A stretch of DNA of 64,000 nt. It comes from Janthinobacterium sp. GW458P. Its GTDB lineage: Bacteria; Pseudomonadota; Gammaproteobacteria; Burkholderiales; Burkholderiaceae_D. The translations under genes and the position numbers were made by a program. The stretch covers positions 62,001-126,000 of the forward strand of contig NZ_NEGZ01000002.1 in NCBI RefSeq assembly GCF_002127585.1, in the 5' to 3' direction. Under the pieces are notes generated by a model. The model had not been told where the DNA came from. It did no database searches and worked only from the letters and a program-made list of their open reading frames with translations. Shown one piece after another: positions 19,535 through 29,026 of this stretch; the first letter of the stretch is position 1, and each line of letters opens with the position of its first letter.

Positions 19535-20656
19535 TCAAGCCAGTTCGATCCAGCCATCCTGATACCAGGTATATAACGCATCCATGACGTCATCGGAAGC
19601 CTGGGCCACGGCGGCGCCATCGAGGGCGCGTTCGTTGGCCAGGGTTTCCAGAGCCGCCTTGTCGGCCTTGCCAATGGCAAATGACTCGCCATTGATAAAG
19701 ACATTCTTGCCACGATACAGCATCAGGGTCTTGCGTGACAACACAACACCCTTCTTTTGCGCGGCATCCGCGAAGCGGCCCACCGTCAATGGCTTCGACA
19801 GCGGCGTGAAAAACACATTGTGCTTCGGTTCCGACAGGTGTTCGCCCAGGAAGATGGTGACATCTTCTTCCGTGAAGCGCACCTTGTTCAGTTCTTCTGC
19901 GATGGTGCTGAGCATTTCACGGGGAATTTCCGCCGGTTTGCCCGAGGCTTTCAGGTCCGGATCGCTGTAAATGCCCGGCAAGTCGATCGAGTCGGCCATG
20001 AATTGCAAAAAGGCTTCACCCAGTTCCTGGAACGTGGGCGAGCGGAAACCGATCGAATACGTCTGGCAGTCGCCGATGGCCACGCCGTCGTGCGCGTAGT
20101 GGGGCGGCAGGTACAGCATGTCGCCCGGTTCCAGCGTGAATTCTTCGTCGGGCGTGAAATTGCTGAGGATTTTCAGCGGCAGGCCGTCGATCAGGCTCAG
20201 GTCCTTCTGCGCGCCGATGCGCCAGTGGCGCTTGCCCTGGCCTTGCAGCAGGAACACGTCGTAGGAATCGAAATGCGGGCCCACGCCGCCGCCGTCGGTG
20301 GCGAAGCTGACCATCAGGTCGTCCAGGCGCGCGTCCGGCAGGAAACGGAACTGGCGCAGCAGGGCGTCGGCCTTGGCGCTGTGCAGGTTGGCGCCCTGCA
20401 CCAGCAAGGTCCATTCCTTCTGTTTCAGCGAAGGCAGGCTGGTCAATGGACCCTGCTGCATGTTCCAGTGGCCATCCGCGTGGCTGACCAGGCGCGATTC
20501 GACGTGGTCCAGCGTGGCCAGCTCGGCCAGAGCCTTGAAATCGAACAACGCCTTGAAGCCGGGCACGGCCTGGCGGATCAGCAGGGGCTTTTTATGCCAG
20601 TAGTCGCGCAAAAATTGCGCCGGCGTGATATCGCCGAGGAGAGTTAATTTATTCAT
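19535..20656 (-). CDS. roxA: Ribosomal protein uL16 arginine 3-hydroxylase, JmjC/cupin family
   Basis: A 373-residue 2-oxoglutarate/Fe(II) oxygenase of the YcfD group that hydroxylates an arginine of ribosomal protein L16. The iron ligands are visible: H128-x-D130 in GVGPHFDSYDVFLLQGQGKR and H189 in LPPHYAHDG. The N-terminal part has LTPAQFLRDYW-like sequence and HKKPLLIRQA, usual for this group. The C-terminal 150 residues form the dimerisation and winged-helix part. It is divergent from slyD, with 93 bases between the start codons. Length matches E. coli YcfD. Confidence 0.9.
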   Translation of the reverse strand: MNKLTLLGDITPAQFLRDYWHKKPLLIRQAVPGFKALFDFKALAELATLDHVESRLVSHADGHWNMQQGPLTSLPSLKQKEWTLLVQGANLHSAKADALLRQFRFLPDARLDDLMVSFATDGGGVGPHFDSYDVFLLQGQGKRHWRIGAQKDLSLIDGLPLKILSNFTPDEEFTLEPGDMLYLPPHYAHDGVAIGDCQTYSIGFRSPTFQELGEAFLQFMADSIDLPGIYSDPDLKASGKPAEIPREMLSTIAEELNKVRFTEEDVTIFLGEHLSEPKHNVFFTPLSKPLTVGRFADAAQKKGVVLSRKTLMLYRGKNVFINGESFAIGKADKAALETLANERALDGAAVAQASDDVMDALYTWYQDGWIELA

Positions 20657-20713
20657 GCGCCCATTATAACAACCGGAAATGCAGGAATGCGCCTGTCGTT
20701 GGCGGCGTAAAGG

Positions 20714-20719
20714 TATAAT
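20714..20719 (+). promoter_or_regulatory. Probable -10 element for slyD
   Basis: TATAAT lies 31 bases before the slyD start codon. A second, weaker TACAAT is at 20731-20736. No clear -35 element is seen. Confidence 0.45.
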
Positions 20720-20749
20720 TTGCCAGCTTATACAATGAAAGGAAGCATA

Positions 20750-21295
20750 ATGAAGATTGCCAAGAATACGGTCGTGACTGTCAACTACAAACTGTCAGAC
20801 GCGCAAGACAATCTGATCGAAGATGGCCGCCAGCCTATGGTCTACCTGCATGGTGATTATGAAAACACCCTGCCGAAGATCGAAGAAGAGCTCGACGGCA
20901 AGGAAGTTGGCTACTCCAACACGATCCAGATCGAACCGGATGATGCTTTCGGTGAATACGACCCAGCCCTGGTCAAGGTAGAGCCGCGCAATCGCCTGCC
21001 TGAGCCGCTGGAAGTGGGCATGCAGTTCGAAGGCATGCCGGAAAGCGATTCGCCGGACGAAGAAGCGATGATCTTCACCGTCACCGATATCGCCGACGAC
21101 AAGGTCGTGCTGGACGGCAACCATCCACTGGCCGGCATCGCGCTGCGCTTCTCGCTGACCGTCGCTGACGTGCGCGCAGCCACCGACGAAGAAATCGCCC
21201 ATGGCCACGTGCATGGCGCGCATGGCCACGACCATGGCGATGATGAAGATGAAGGCGAAGAGGGCGATCACTTCCGCACCCACCCAATCCACTAA
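20750..21295 (+). CDS. slyD: FKBP-type peptidyl-prolyl isomerase SlyD
   Basis: A 181-residue cytosolic prolyl isomerase and chaperone with metal binding. MKIAKNTVVTVNYKLSDAQD starts the FKBP domain. The insert-in-flap chaperone domain spans roughly residues 70-125, and the C-terminal tail is His- and acid-rich (HGHVHGAHGHDHGDDEDE), as used by SlyD to bind nickel. AAAGGAAG precedes the ATG; the longer frame from 20720 is not needed. The stop codon abuts family B repeat copy 2. Confidence 0.95.
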   Translation: MKIAKNTVVTVNYKLSDAQDNLIEDGRQPMVYLHGDYENTLPKIEEELDGKEVGYSNTIQIEPDDAFGEYDPALVKVEPRNRLPEPLEVGMQFEGMPESDSPDEEAMIFTVTDIADDKVVLDGNHPLAGIALRFSLTVADVRAATDEEIAHGHVHGAHGHDHGDDEDEGEEGDHFRTHPIH

Positions 21296-21426
21296 CACCT
21301 GACCAAACCTGCTGCGCGCGGCGGGGCGCGGCCGGCGATGCTCACCGGCTCGGCGCCCCCGTACTTACGTACGGTTGCGCTTCTCGGCCACGCCGCGCCG
21401 CTGCTCGCGACGGTTTTGTCAGGCGT
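21295..21426 (+). repeat. Family B structured repeat, copy 2
   Basis: A 132-bp element starting on the last base of the slyD stop codon. Outer arms ACACCTGACCAAACC and GGTTTTGTCAGGCGT are inverted repeats. The inner hairpin is CCGTAC-TTAC-GTACGG, with the same conserved flanks as copy 1 (GCGGCCGGCGATGCTCACCG and TTGCGCTTCTCGGCCAC). It has the same direction as slyD. Confidence 0.8.
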
Positions 21427-21509
21427 CGTGACGTTTGTTGGTCGTGACGTCTGTTGTTGGATAGATGAAGGCTGGCTGCGTGCCGGCCTTTATTTATTGC
21501 GGCGCACTT

Positions 21510-22553
21510 TTATCGGCGCAGTGTCGACGCCCTGGCGCGGGCCTGCGCCGATGGCCTGACGGCCCGTTGACGCACCTCAAAGTATGGCGTCTTGCCGGGC
21601 CGCACGGCGATGGCGGACCAGTCGTTGTCGATGCTGACGTGGCCCAGGTTGCCTTTCCAGCGGATTGCCGGCGCGCCCGTCCTGGCCGTGGCCTTCTTGT
21701 TTTTTCCCTCTTTGCCGTCCGCGTCGCCATCGCGCTGCGTATCGACCAGTAACACCTTGCCGCTGAACTTCTTCGCCAGGGTGCGGATCTGCTTGCGCGG
21801 CCCCGCAAAGCCATCCTGTTTCGAACTGAAACTGGGCAGCAGCGAATTGTCGTCTTCATCGAGCACGCCCACGTCGCCGTCGGAAAACAGCACGATGCCG
21901 TCGAGCTGCTTGCGCTGCGCCATGGCGAACAACCGCTGCAGCCAGGAACGGTTGGCCACCAGGCGGTCTTCGAACTCGCTGTTGCGGCCCGCTTCCGGCA
22001 GGAAATGGTTGTTATTTGCGGGCAAGTTGACGGTGGCAAACAGCACGCCGCCGTATTCCCAGTGCGCGTTTTCCGCATAGCTGCGGAACTTTGCCGTCGA
22101 TGACAGCCGCGACAGGGTCAGCTTGCGCTGGCCCAGGCTCTGGTCGTCCGCGAAATACACGTCGCGCAGGCGGTTCAGGCGTTCGATGGCGTTGATGCGG
22201 CCGCGCGAATTGCGGCAGTTGGCCCAGTCGCTGGCCGACAGCGAAACGATCAGCGGCGGCCCGCTGGCGTCGAGCAAGTCCTTGCGCTGGCTGTACAGCT
22301 TGTCGCTGCACGATTCGCTGGCCGCCTTGATGCCGGTCGCCACCACGAAGGAGGCATTGAAGGCGCTGGTGTCGGCGATGGCTTTTTTCAGCGGGCCATC
22401 GTCGGGCCCCGCCTTGAAGGAGTGGCCCAGCACGGCAAACTCGAAGCCGGCCTGGTCGCCCGGGGCTGCCAGCGCCGGCTGTCCCTGCAGGCAAGCGGCC
22501 AGCAGGCCGGCCGCCAGCAGGGGCAGGCGAACGAAGCGGCGCCCGATGGTCAT
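21510..22553 (-). CDS. Secreted protein of unknown function coupled to mutS
   Basis: A 347-residue exported protein. The N-terminus [18 protein letters not shown] has a lipobox-like LLAAC (Cys21), but PALAA soon after could be an ordinary signal-peptidase site. Segments such as [38 protein letters not shown] and [11 protein letters not shown] are arranged like strands of a calcineurin-like phosphoesterase, though the classical metal motifs are not intact; I offer this as a weak idea only. The C-terminus is basic. The start overlaps the mutS stop as ATGA, so translation is probably coupled. Confidence 0.75.
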   Translation of the reverse strand: MTIGRRFVRLPLLAAGLLAACLQGQPALAAPGDQAGFEFAVLGHSFKAGPDDGPLKKAIADTSAFNASFVVATGIKAASESCSDKLYSQRKDLLDASGPPLIVSLSASDWANCRNSRGRINAIERLNRLRDVYFADDQSLGQRKLTLSRLSSTAKFRSYAENAHWEYGGVLFATVNLPANNNHFLPEAGRNSEFEDRLVANRSWLQRLFAMAQRKQLDGIVLFSDGDVGVLDEDDNSLLPSFSSKQDGFAGPRKQIRTLAKKFSGKVLLVDTQRDGDADGKEGKNKKATARTGAPAIRWKGNLGHVSIDNDWSAIAVRPGKTPYFEVRQRAVRPSAQARARASTLRR

Positions 22554-25243
22554 GCGGCGGCCAGCCGTTTCAACTGGTACAGCTGCTCCAGCGCGTCGCG
22601 CGGCGTGAGCGCATCGGGATCGAGGTCGGCGATGGCGTCGAGCAAGGCTTGCTGCGCTTCATTGAGCGCGGCCAGCGGCGCCGCCGCTGCCTCGTCTTCA
22701 TCTTGCGCATACGGATCGGCTGCCGGTGCGGCGAACAGGTCGCGCTGCGGCGTGGCGTCCAGCGCCTGCGCTTCCAGGCGCGCCAGGTGCTTGCGCGCGG
22801 CCTTGATCACCGGTTGCGGCACGCCGGCCAGCTGCGCCACCTGCAAGCCGTAGCTTTGCGAGGCGGGACCGGCTTGCACGGCGTGCAGGAAGACGATGCT
22901 GTCCTTGTGTTCGACGGCGGACAAATGCACGTTGGCGGCGCTCGGATGACTGTCCGGCAGTTGCGTCAGCTCAAAGTAGTGTGTGGCAAACAGGGTGAAA
23001 CTACGGCTGGTGTCGATCAGATGGCGCGCGATGGCCCAGGCCAGGGCGAGGCCGTCGAAGGTCGAGGTGCCGCGGCCCACTTCATCCATCAGCACCAGCG
23101 AGTGCTCGGTGGCGCCGTTCAAAATCGCGGCCGATTCCGTCATTTCGACCATGAAGGTCGAGCGTCCGCCCGCCAGGTCGTCGGTGGCGCCGATGCGCGT
23201 GAAGATGCGGTCGATGGGGCCGATGGTGGCGGACGCGGCCGGCACGTAGCTGCCCACGTAGGCCAGCAGGGTGATCAATGCCACCTGGCGCATGAACGTC
23301 GATTTACCGCCCATGTTCGGGCCGGTAATCAGCAGCAGGCGGCGTTCGTTGACGAGGCGGCAATCGTTGGCGATGAAGCGTTCGATCTGCTTTTCCACCA
23401 CGGGGTGGCGGCCTTCGACGATATTGATGCACGGCTCGTCGACCAGTTGCGGCGCGGCCCAGTTGTGCTGCTGCGCATGTTCCGTCAGCGCATTCAGGGT
23501 GTCGAGCTGGGCCAGGCCCTGCGAAATGGTCTGCAAGGTGCCGATGTGCGGCGCCAGCTCGGCGAGCAGCAGGTCGTACAGCATCTTTTCGCGCACGAGG
23601 GCCTTGTCTTGCGCCGACAGGGCCTTGTCTTCGAACACCTTGAGTTCCGGCGTGATGTAGCGTTCGGCGTTCTTCAGGGTCTGGCGGCGGCGATAGTCGT
23701 CCGGCACCTTGTCCGTCTGGCCGTGCGTGACTTCAATATAGAAGCCGTGCACCTTGTTGTATTCGACGCGCAGGTTGGCGATGCCCGTGCGTGCGCGTTC
23801 ACGCGTTTCCAGGTCGAGCAGGAACTGGCCCGCGTTTTCCGACAGGGCGCGCAGTTCATCGAGTTCCGCGTCGAAGCCCGTGGCAAACACGCCGCCGTCG
23901 CGCACCATGGCGGCCGGTTCCTGCGCCACGGCGCGCACCAGCAAGTCCAGGCAGGCGGTCGGTGTCGCCAGGGCCGCGTGGATGGCGGCCAGCAAACCCG
24001 TTTCGCCGCCCTGGCCAGGGCCATAACAACGGACCACGTCGCCGCGCAGGGCCGGCAGTTGCAGCAAGCCGTCGCGCAAGGCGGCCAGGTCGCGCGGACG
24101 CGCCGACAGCAGGGCGATGCGCGTGGTGATGCGTTCGATGTCGGGCACTTGCGCCAGGGTGGCGGCGAGCGGACCGGCCGCTTCGCTTTGCGCCAGCGCG
24201 GCGATGGCTTCATGGCGCGCGCGCGCCACGTTCTGGTCGCGCCGCGCATGGTGCAGCCAGTGGCGCAGCATGCGCGAACCCATGGCCGTGCGGCAATGAT
24301 CCAGCAGGGAAAATAGCGTCGGCGATTCCTGGCCGCGGATGGTTTCCGTCAGTTCCAGGTTGCGCCGCGTGGCCGCATCCAAGCCGATGAATTCGCTTTC
24401 CGTTTCCGTCGTCAGGGAGCGCACGTGCTGCAAGCCGCGGCCCTGCGTCGATTGCGCATAGCGCAGCAGCGCGCCGGCCGCGCCGAACGCGGCGCCGAGG
24501 CCGTCGGCGCCAAAACCCGTCAAGGTCGCCACGCCCAGCTGGTCAAGCAGGGCCTTGTGGCCGCCGACCACGTCGAAATGCCAGTCCGGCACGCGGTTGA
24601 TGTGGGTGCCCGCATAGTCGTCGAACAGGTTGCCGTTGTCGCCGCTCAATATTTCGGCCGGCACGATGCGCTCCAGTTCCTGTTGCAATCGCGCGGCCAC
24701 GGTGCTGCTGTCGCCGGAAAACTCCATCAGTTTTAGTGCACCGCTGGCCAGCGACAGCCAGGCCAGGCCCGTGGTGACCGTCTTGCGTTGCGTGATGCTG
24801 CACATGGCCAGCAGCGGGCGCTCGGCCTTTTCGGGCAGCAAGTCCGCATCCGTCAGGGTGCCGGGCGTGACCACGCGCATGACCTTGCGCTCGACTGGGC
24901 CCTTGCTGGTGGCCGGATCGCCGATCTGTTCGCAAATGGCCACCGACTCGCCCAGCTTGACCAGCTTGGCCAGATAGCCGTCGAGCGAGTGAAACGGCAC
25001 GCCGCACATCTTGATGGGGTTGCCGCTGGCCACGCCGCGCGCCGTCAGGGTAATGCCCAGCAGGCGCGAGGCTTTTTCCGCATCCTCGAAAAACAGCTCG
25101 TAGAAATCGCCCATGCGGTAGAAGACCAGCATCGTCGGATGGTTTTCCTTGATGCCTAAATATTGCTGCATCATGGGAGTAAGCTTTTCAGCCGAATTTT
25201 TCTTTGCCGCGGCGGCGTTGATTTCTTTTGGGACGGTGGTCAT
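22550..25243 (-). CDS. mutS: DNA mismatch repair protein MutS
   Basis: Recognises mismatches and starts methyl-directed repair with MutL. At 897 residues it is full length. The mismatch-contacting F47-Y-E49 motif appears in [12 protein letters not shown]. The C-terminal ABC-type ATPase shows Walker [14 protein letters not shown] (around residue 640), [16 protein letters not shown] as Walker B and signature region, and FATHYFELT. The beta-clamp and tetramerisation tail follows. I start at [10 protein letters not shown]; the frame continues 78 codons upstream in unrelated sequence, and MMQQYLG 24 residues later is an alternative start. Confidence 0.97.
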   Translation of the reverse strand: MTTVPKEINAAAAKKNSAEKLTPMMQQYLGIKENHPTMLVFYRMGDFYELFFEDAEKASRLLGITLTARGVASGNPIKMCGVPFHSLDGYLAKLVKLGESVAICEQIGDPATSKGPVERKVMRVVTPGTLTDADLLPEKAERPLLAMCSITQRKTVTTGLAWLSLASGALKLMEFSGDSSTVAARLQQELERIVPAEILSGDNGNLFDDYAGTHINRVPDWHFDVVGGHKALLDQLGVATLTGFGADGLGAAFGAAGALLRYAQSTQGRGLQHVRSLTTETESEFIGLDAATRRNLELTETIRGQESPTLFSLLDHCRTAMGSRMLRHWLHHARRDQNVARARHEAIAALAQSEAAGPLAATLAQVPDIERITTRIALLSARPRDLAALRDGLLQLPALRGDVVRCYGPGQGGETGLLAAIHAALATPTACLDLLVRAVAQEPAAMVRDGGVFATGFDAELDELRALSENAGQFLLDLETRERARTGIANLRVEYNKVHGFYIEVTHGQTDKVPDDYRRRQTLKNAERYITPELKVFEDKALSAQDKALVREKMLYDLLLAELAPHIGTLQTISQGLAQLDTLNALTEHAQQHNWAAPQLVDEPCINIVEGRHPVVEKQIERFIANDCRLVNERRLLLITGPNMGGKSTFMRQVALITLLAYVGSYVPAASATIGPIDRIFTRIGATDDLAGGRSTFMVEMTESAAILNGATEHSLVLMDEVGRGTSTFDGLALAWAIARHLIDTSRSFTLFATHYFELTQLPDSHPSAANVHLSAVEHKDSIVFLHAVQAGPASQSYGLQVAQLAGVPQPVIKAARKHLARLEAQALDATPQRDLFAAPAADPYAQDEDEAAAAPLAALNEAQQALLDAIADLDPDALTPRDALEQLYQLKRLAAA

Positions 25244-25470
25244 GTGTTCTTTGTCGTTGGTCCGGCGGCAGGGAAACGCATGCCTGCCGGGCTGTGGGTG
25301 GTGCTGTGTGCGTGCCAGGCCGCGCCAGGGGGCGGAGCTTGGGTTCAAGGCCGTCATTTTACCGCTTTCGGCGGGCAGGGCGGCGTATTGCGTGCGGATG
25401 GGGGGGGCTGCCGCGCCGACAGGCGGCGCGGCGTGAATATATCTGTTTGAAGCGAAGGGCAGGAATCGCA

Positions 25471-25599
25471 ATGTCAAACGATAACAAGGGCAGTCATTCC
25501 GTCATGGTCACAGGCATGGGCATTGATCTCCACGATATCAGTCTCTTCGGGGAAAAAGTACAGATCTTCCACTTGGATCTGACTAATTTCTGCCTTTGA
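25471..25599 (+). CDS. Possible 42-residue protein in the mutS-kinase gap
   Basis: A reading frame [20 protein letters not shown] continuing to LTNFCL, preceded by AGGAA with a six-base gap. Base use is less GC-rich than in the flanking genes. The gap 25244-25684 (441 bases) holds no other gene candidate I trust. Just after the stop, ACGCTGCG and CGCAGCGT can pair across about 30 bases. A 60-codon frame on the opposite strand (25474-25656) competes with it. It could be a remnant of a longer gene. No family recognised. Confidence 0.3.
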   Translation: MSNDNKGSHSVMVTGMGIDLHDISLFGEKVQIFHLDLTNFCL

Positions 25600-25684
25600 C
25601 GCTGCGGCACATGATTGATAGAGAGTACAACGTCCTGTCGCAGCGTGGATCTGCATTGATCCCCCTGTTTATAGATGAGCGGAA

Positions 25685-26245
25685 TTAATTTGGTCCAGTA
25701 TCGCCGCCGATGGAGCCTTCCGGGTCGAAAGAAAAGACGCGTAGTTCTGGTTGCCGACTATCGCCCCGCAAGATGCGGACGGTCAGCACGAATGATATTT
25801 CCCAGCGTCCCTTCGTGTGGCCCACATCAAGCGTGTGCTTCCATTCCTGGCGTATGCGGCGCAGGTCGGGCAGGAGTGGATCTGGCGGTAGCAGCTCGGA
25901 AACAAAATCGAGTTGCAGGGGATAGGTGGCGCCTACGGCTTGCAGGAAGGGGGATGGGGGGGAATAGACGGTCGGAATACCGGTGCCTATCTGTGTCAGC
26001 TGCGGTACGCTGATGATGCAGCAATCGAGGATCTGAAATGAGGTGAAGCCGCTTTTTTCCGAGCCGCAGCAATTGACTTCCAAGTAGACATGCTGGCCCG
26101 CTTGAAAGTGAACACTGCCCATATAAGGGCCGTGGCGCGGGTCGGCTGTGCCATCGCAGGAAGTGAAGGTATAGTCGAGCTGGTTGCTGGTTTGGTCGGC
26201 GTCAAAATGTACCGACAATTTCATCCACGGCTTTTCATACATCAT
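25685..26245 (-). CDS. Hypothetical protein coupled to the Ser/Thr kinase
   Basis: A 186-residue protein with no signal peptide or membrane span. The first half looks like a beta-sandwich (LSVHFDADQTSNQLDYTFTS; HVYLEVNCCGSEKSGFTSFQ) and has two Cys-Cys pairs. The second half includes a helical segment (LLPDLRRIRQEWKHTLDVGH) and ends FSFDPEGSIGGDTGPN. Its ATG overlaps the kinase stop codon as ATGA, so the two are translationally coupled and probably act together; it may be a substrate or adaptor of the kinase. I do not recognise the family. Confidence 0.7.
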   Translation of the reverse strand: MMYEKPWMKLSVHFDADQTSNQLDYTFTSCDGTADPRHGPYMGSVHFQAGQHVYLEVNCCGSEKSGFTSFQILDCCIISVPQLTQIGTGIPTVYSPPSPFLQAVGATYPLQLDFVSELLPPDPLLPDLRRIRQEWKHTLDVGHTKGRWEISFVLTVRILRGDSRQPELRVFSFDPEGSIGGDTGPN

Positions 26246-28452
26246 TTTTTGCTGTCACTTTCTAATTTGATAAGAAGTTGTTGATAACGAGTATCCCTTC
26301 GCAATGGAAGGAAATCGGGTTCCGATTCGATCAGGTGCAAGGGATAGCCGAGTTTTGCCGCTTTTTCTAAAGAAACAATCGCTTCAGTACGCATGCCGAT
26401 CAGTTCGAAGGTGAGTGCCGCCCGAAATGCGATGGCGCTGGTTTCGGCCTGCGCCAGTGTTTTTTTTAGTAACTCCAACGCCTGTTGCTTGTGCATGACA
26501 CGGGCCTGGTAAAGCGCCATGCGCGACAGGGCGGTCGTATCGCCTGGCGTGCGTTCAAGCACGGGCGCTAGCAGGGCGATGGCGCGCTGGTAGGATTGGA
26601 TGGATGCGGCCGCCAGCGATGGTACCCAACGTTGCGCATCGGCCAAGTTGGCCCATTGCAGATAGGCGCGCGGATTGCCTTTGCTGGCGGAGACACTATC
26701 CTCAAAGGCGCGCACTGCACCCAGGTAGTCGGTCTTGGTAAATAGCAACGTCCCAAGATTGTTGTACAGTTCCCAGTGGGGGCGGATTTGCAAGCCTTGC
26801 TGTAACACTTGCGCGGCTTCCTCGTTGCGGTTCATGCTTTGCAATACCAAGCTCAAGCCTGCGTAGGAACCGGATGACAGCGGATCCATCTTGATACTGT
26901 TGCGCATTGCCTGTTCTGATGCGGCAAGCTCTCCTTGCTCAAAATACATGCGTCCCTGCAATGCGTGAAAAAGGTGTTCTTGCGGATAGGCTGCCATGGC
27001 GACGGCCAGAGTAGCCTTGGCCAAGTCGTAATTTTTGGCATAAATCAGCATGCGTGTCTTGCCGTACAAGCCCAGCAAGTTGTTCGGTTCCAGGTTCAGT
27101 GCAGCGGTGGCTTCCTGCATGGCTTCTGCACGCTTTCCCTGAAATTCCCGTACCCACGCCTGTGCCACGTGCGACAGGGCAAGCTGGTTGTCGGCTTCCA
27201 GCGCCTGCCTGGCGCTCACGTCGGCCCGCTGCAGCCAGGTGTCGTCGCGGCCATTGCCGATATAGCGCAAGCTCGAAGCCAGCGATAAGCCAGCCGCGGC
27301 GGCGGCGTTGGCTGGATTATGCGCCAGCACTTTGCTGAATTCTTCAATGGCAAGGGTCTGGCTGGTATCGCGATCGAAGGTACGCAGCGCCTCCATGCCG
27401 GAACGCATGGAGGCTATCTCGGAATAGGCGGCTGTGGCGTTGTCGCTGCGCCGGGTGGCGATCAGTTCTGGTGCTTTCCAGGCGGCCAGTGCCAGCATCA
27501 CGGCCGCCGCACAGGCGAGCATGGTGCGTTGGCTTGGCAAGTGAAAACGGATCGAAATGGCTTTCTGTGGACTTGGCGCCGGTTTGCTCGGCATAGCGTG
27601 AGCCGGCTGCTCATTACTTGGTGCCCCTAGCGCCTCGCGCACGTCGCGCATGGTGCGCGGCCGCTCGGCCGGGTCGTGCGCCGTCATCGCGCGCACGAGG
27701 GCGTTGATGGCGGGCGGCACGGAGTCGGGCAGGTCGGGCCACGGCTCCGTCGCCTGCATGTGGGCGGCGGCCAGGGCCAGGCCGTTCAGGTGGGCGAAGT
27801 GGCGCTGGCCGGCCAGCATTTCGTACAGCATGGCGCCCAAGGCATACACGTCGCCGCGCGTGTCGGGCAGGCGGCCCATCAGGCGCTCGGGCGCCATGTA
27901 GGCGATGGTGCCCTGCAGGTCGCACAGGGTAGTCGTTTGCGTCGCTTGCGGGTCGATGTGGCGGGCCAGGCCGAAGTCGAGGATGCGCACCTTGCCATCC
28001 GCTTCCAGCATCAGGTTCGACGGTTTCAGGTCGCCGTGCACGAGGTCCATGGCGTGCGCTTCGTCCATCGCGTCGGCGATCTGGTAGGCGATGTCGAGCG
28101 CCGCCTGCAAATCCGCCTTGCCGCTGTGCATGAACTGCCCCAGGGTCTGGCCTTCGACCAGTTCCATGACGATGGACTGGCTCGTGCCCTGGCCCTCGAT
28201 GGCAAAGATGCGCACGAAGGCCGCATGCTTGAGCGAGGCGGCCAGGCGCGCTTCATTGATGAGTTTTTCGGGATGCAGCACGTCGGCTTGCGGTTTTAGA
28301 CGCTTCAGCGCCACGCTGCGGCACAGCTTGGCATCCCACGCTTCGAATACATGGCCGAAACCGCCTTCGCCCAGCAAGCGGCGCACTTCGTAGTGCCCGC
28401 TGATCGTGTCGTCTTGCGGCGGGGTCTGACGCAGGGAGTCGAGCAGTTCCAT
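26242..28452 (-). CDS. Membrane-anchored serine/threonine kinase with TPR-like repeats
   Basis: A 736-residue PknB-type kinase. The glycine loop is LGEGGFGHV (27-35), the ATP-binding Lys is K50 in VALKRLK, the catalytic loop is HGDLKPSN (D141, with HGD in place of HRD) and the DFG motif is at 159-161. The activation segment leads to GTIAYMAPERL. A proline-rich linker follows (SKPAPSPQKA). One membrane span (RTMLACAAAVMLALAAW) lies near residue 315, then about 400 residues of helical tetratricopeptide-like repeats that would be periplasmic. The divergent neighbour is a PAAR protein, which recalls type VI secretion-associated kinases, though no other secretion gene is here. Confidence 0.9.
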   Translation of the reverse strand: MELLDSLRQTPPQDDTISGHYEVRRLLGEGGFGHVFEAWDAKLCRSVALKRLKPQADVLHPEKLINEARLAASLKHAAFVRIFAIEGQGTSQSIVMELVEGQTLGQFMHSGKADLQAALDIAYQIADAMDEAHAMDLVHGDLKPSNLMLEADGKVRILDFGLARHIDPQATQTTTLCDLQGTIAYMAPERLMGRLPDTRGDVYALGAMLYEMLAGQRHFAHLNGLALAAAHMQATEPWPDLPDSVPPAINALVRAMTAHDPAERPRTMRDVREALGAPSNEQPAHAMPSKPAPSPQKAISIRFHLPSQRTMLACAAAVMLALAAWKAPELIATRRSDNATAAYSEIASMRSGMEALRTFDRDTSQTLAIEEFSKVLAHNPANAAAAAGLSLASSLRYIGNGRDDTWLQRADVSARQALEADNQLALSHVAQAWVREFQGKRAEAMQEATAALNLEPNNLLGLYGKTRMLIYAKNYDLAKATLAVAMAAYPQEHLFHALQGRMYFEQGELAASEQAMRNSIKMDPLSSGSYAGLSLVLQSMNRNEEAAQVLQQGLQIRPHWELYNNLGTLLFTKTDYLGAVRAFEDSVSASKGNPRAYLQWANLADAQRWVPSLAAASIQSYQRAIALLAPVLERTPGDTTALSRMALYQARVMHKQQALELLKKTLAQAETSAIAFRAALTFELIGMRTEAIVSLEKAAKLGYPLHLIESEPDFLPLRRDTRYQQLLIKLESDSKK

Positions 28453-28762
28453 ATACCTTGGCTTCAGAGTGCATCAGCGTGGACGTCAAGCATCGAGAGG
28501 GTCAATGCGATGTTTGAATGCCCAAGATGATTGATTTTGAGTAACTTCCTGATTTAAAACGATTGTTTCGAATAAGTCAATTAATATTGGCAAGGAGTGA
28601 ACAAAAGTTGCTGCCGGATGGCGATTGCTATTTTTGCGCCCGGCATGCCGTCAATGTGCGCGAACGCAATGACGAATGTTTCGTAGCACCCGATAATGCC
28701 AACGGGAGAGGCACCGCATGGACCGGTGCCGCGTTGTGTGCCGGACAAGGATAGGAGTCATT
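28453..28762. other. Divergent promoter region between kinase and PAAR genes
   Basis: 310 bases without a trusted gene, noticeably AT-rich from 28500 to 28600. A hairpin GGCACCG / CGGTGCC (28710-28716 with 28724-28730) lies 32 bases upstream of the PAAR start. No clear -35/-10 pair could be assigned to either direction. Confidence 0.4.
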
Positions 28763-29026
28763 ATGCGCGGCGTGATCCGCTTGAACGATCCCACCAGCCA
28801 CGGCGGCAAGGTGGCGGGCGCGGCGCCGGACAGCACGGTGCTGGGCGTGGCCGTGGCGCGCAAGGGCGATCCTTGCGTGTGTCCGATCAAGGGCCATGTG
28901 CGCTGCGTGATCGCCGAGGGCGATCCGCAGGTGCTGATCGATGGCGTGCCCGTGGCGTTTGATGGGCACAAGACCAGCTGCGGCGCCAGCCTGATGTCCA
29001 CCGTGGGCAACAGCGGGCGCGGTTAG
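28763..29026 (+). CDS. PAAR-domain protein (type VI secretion spike tip)
   Basis: An 87-residue protein, nearly all one PAAR domain. MRGVIRLNDPTSHGGKVAGA opens the fold. The zinc-type residues are in DPCVCPIKGHVRCVIAEGDP and GHKTSCGASLMSTVG. PAAR proteins sharpen the VgrG spike of type VI systems and carry effectors. AGGAG with good spacing supports the ATG at 28763; an earlier in-frame ATG at 28718 has no site. The tail shows no effector extension. The stop codon overlaps that of the opposing aminotransferase gene. This is an orphan gene within the window. Confidence 0.9.
   Translation: MRGVIRLNDPTSHGGKVAGAAPDSTVLGVAVARKGDPCVCPIKGHVRCVIAEGDPQVLIDGVPVAFDGHKTSCGASLMSTVGNSGRG

Noticed and set aside
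25685-29026. A type VI secretion locus
   Set aside because: Only a PAAR protein and a kinase are present. No VgrG, Hcp, sheath, baseplate or TssM-like gene is seen in the window.
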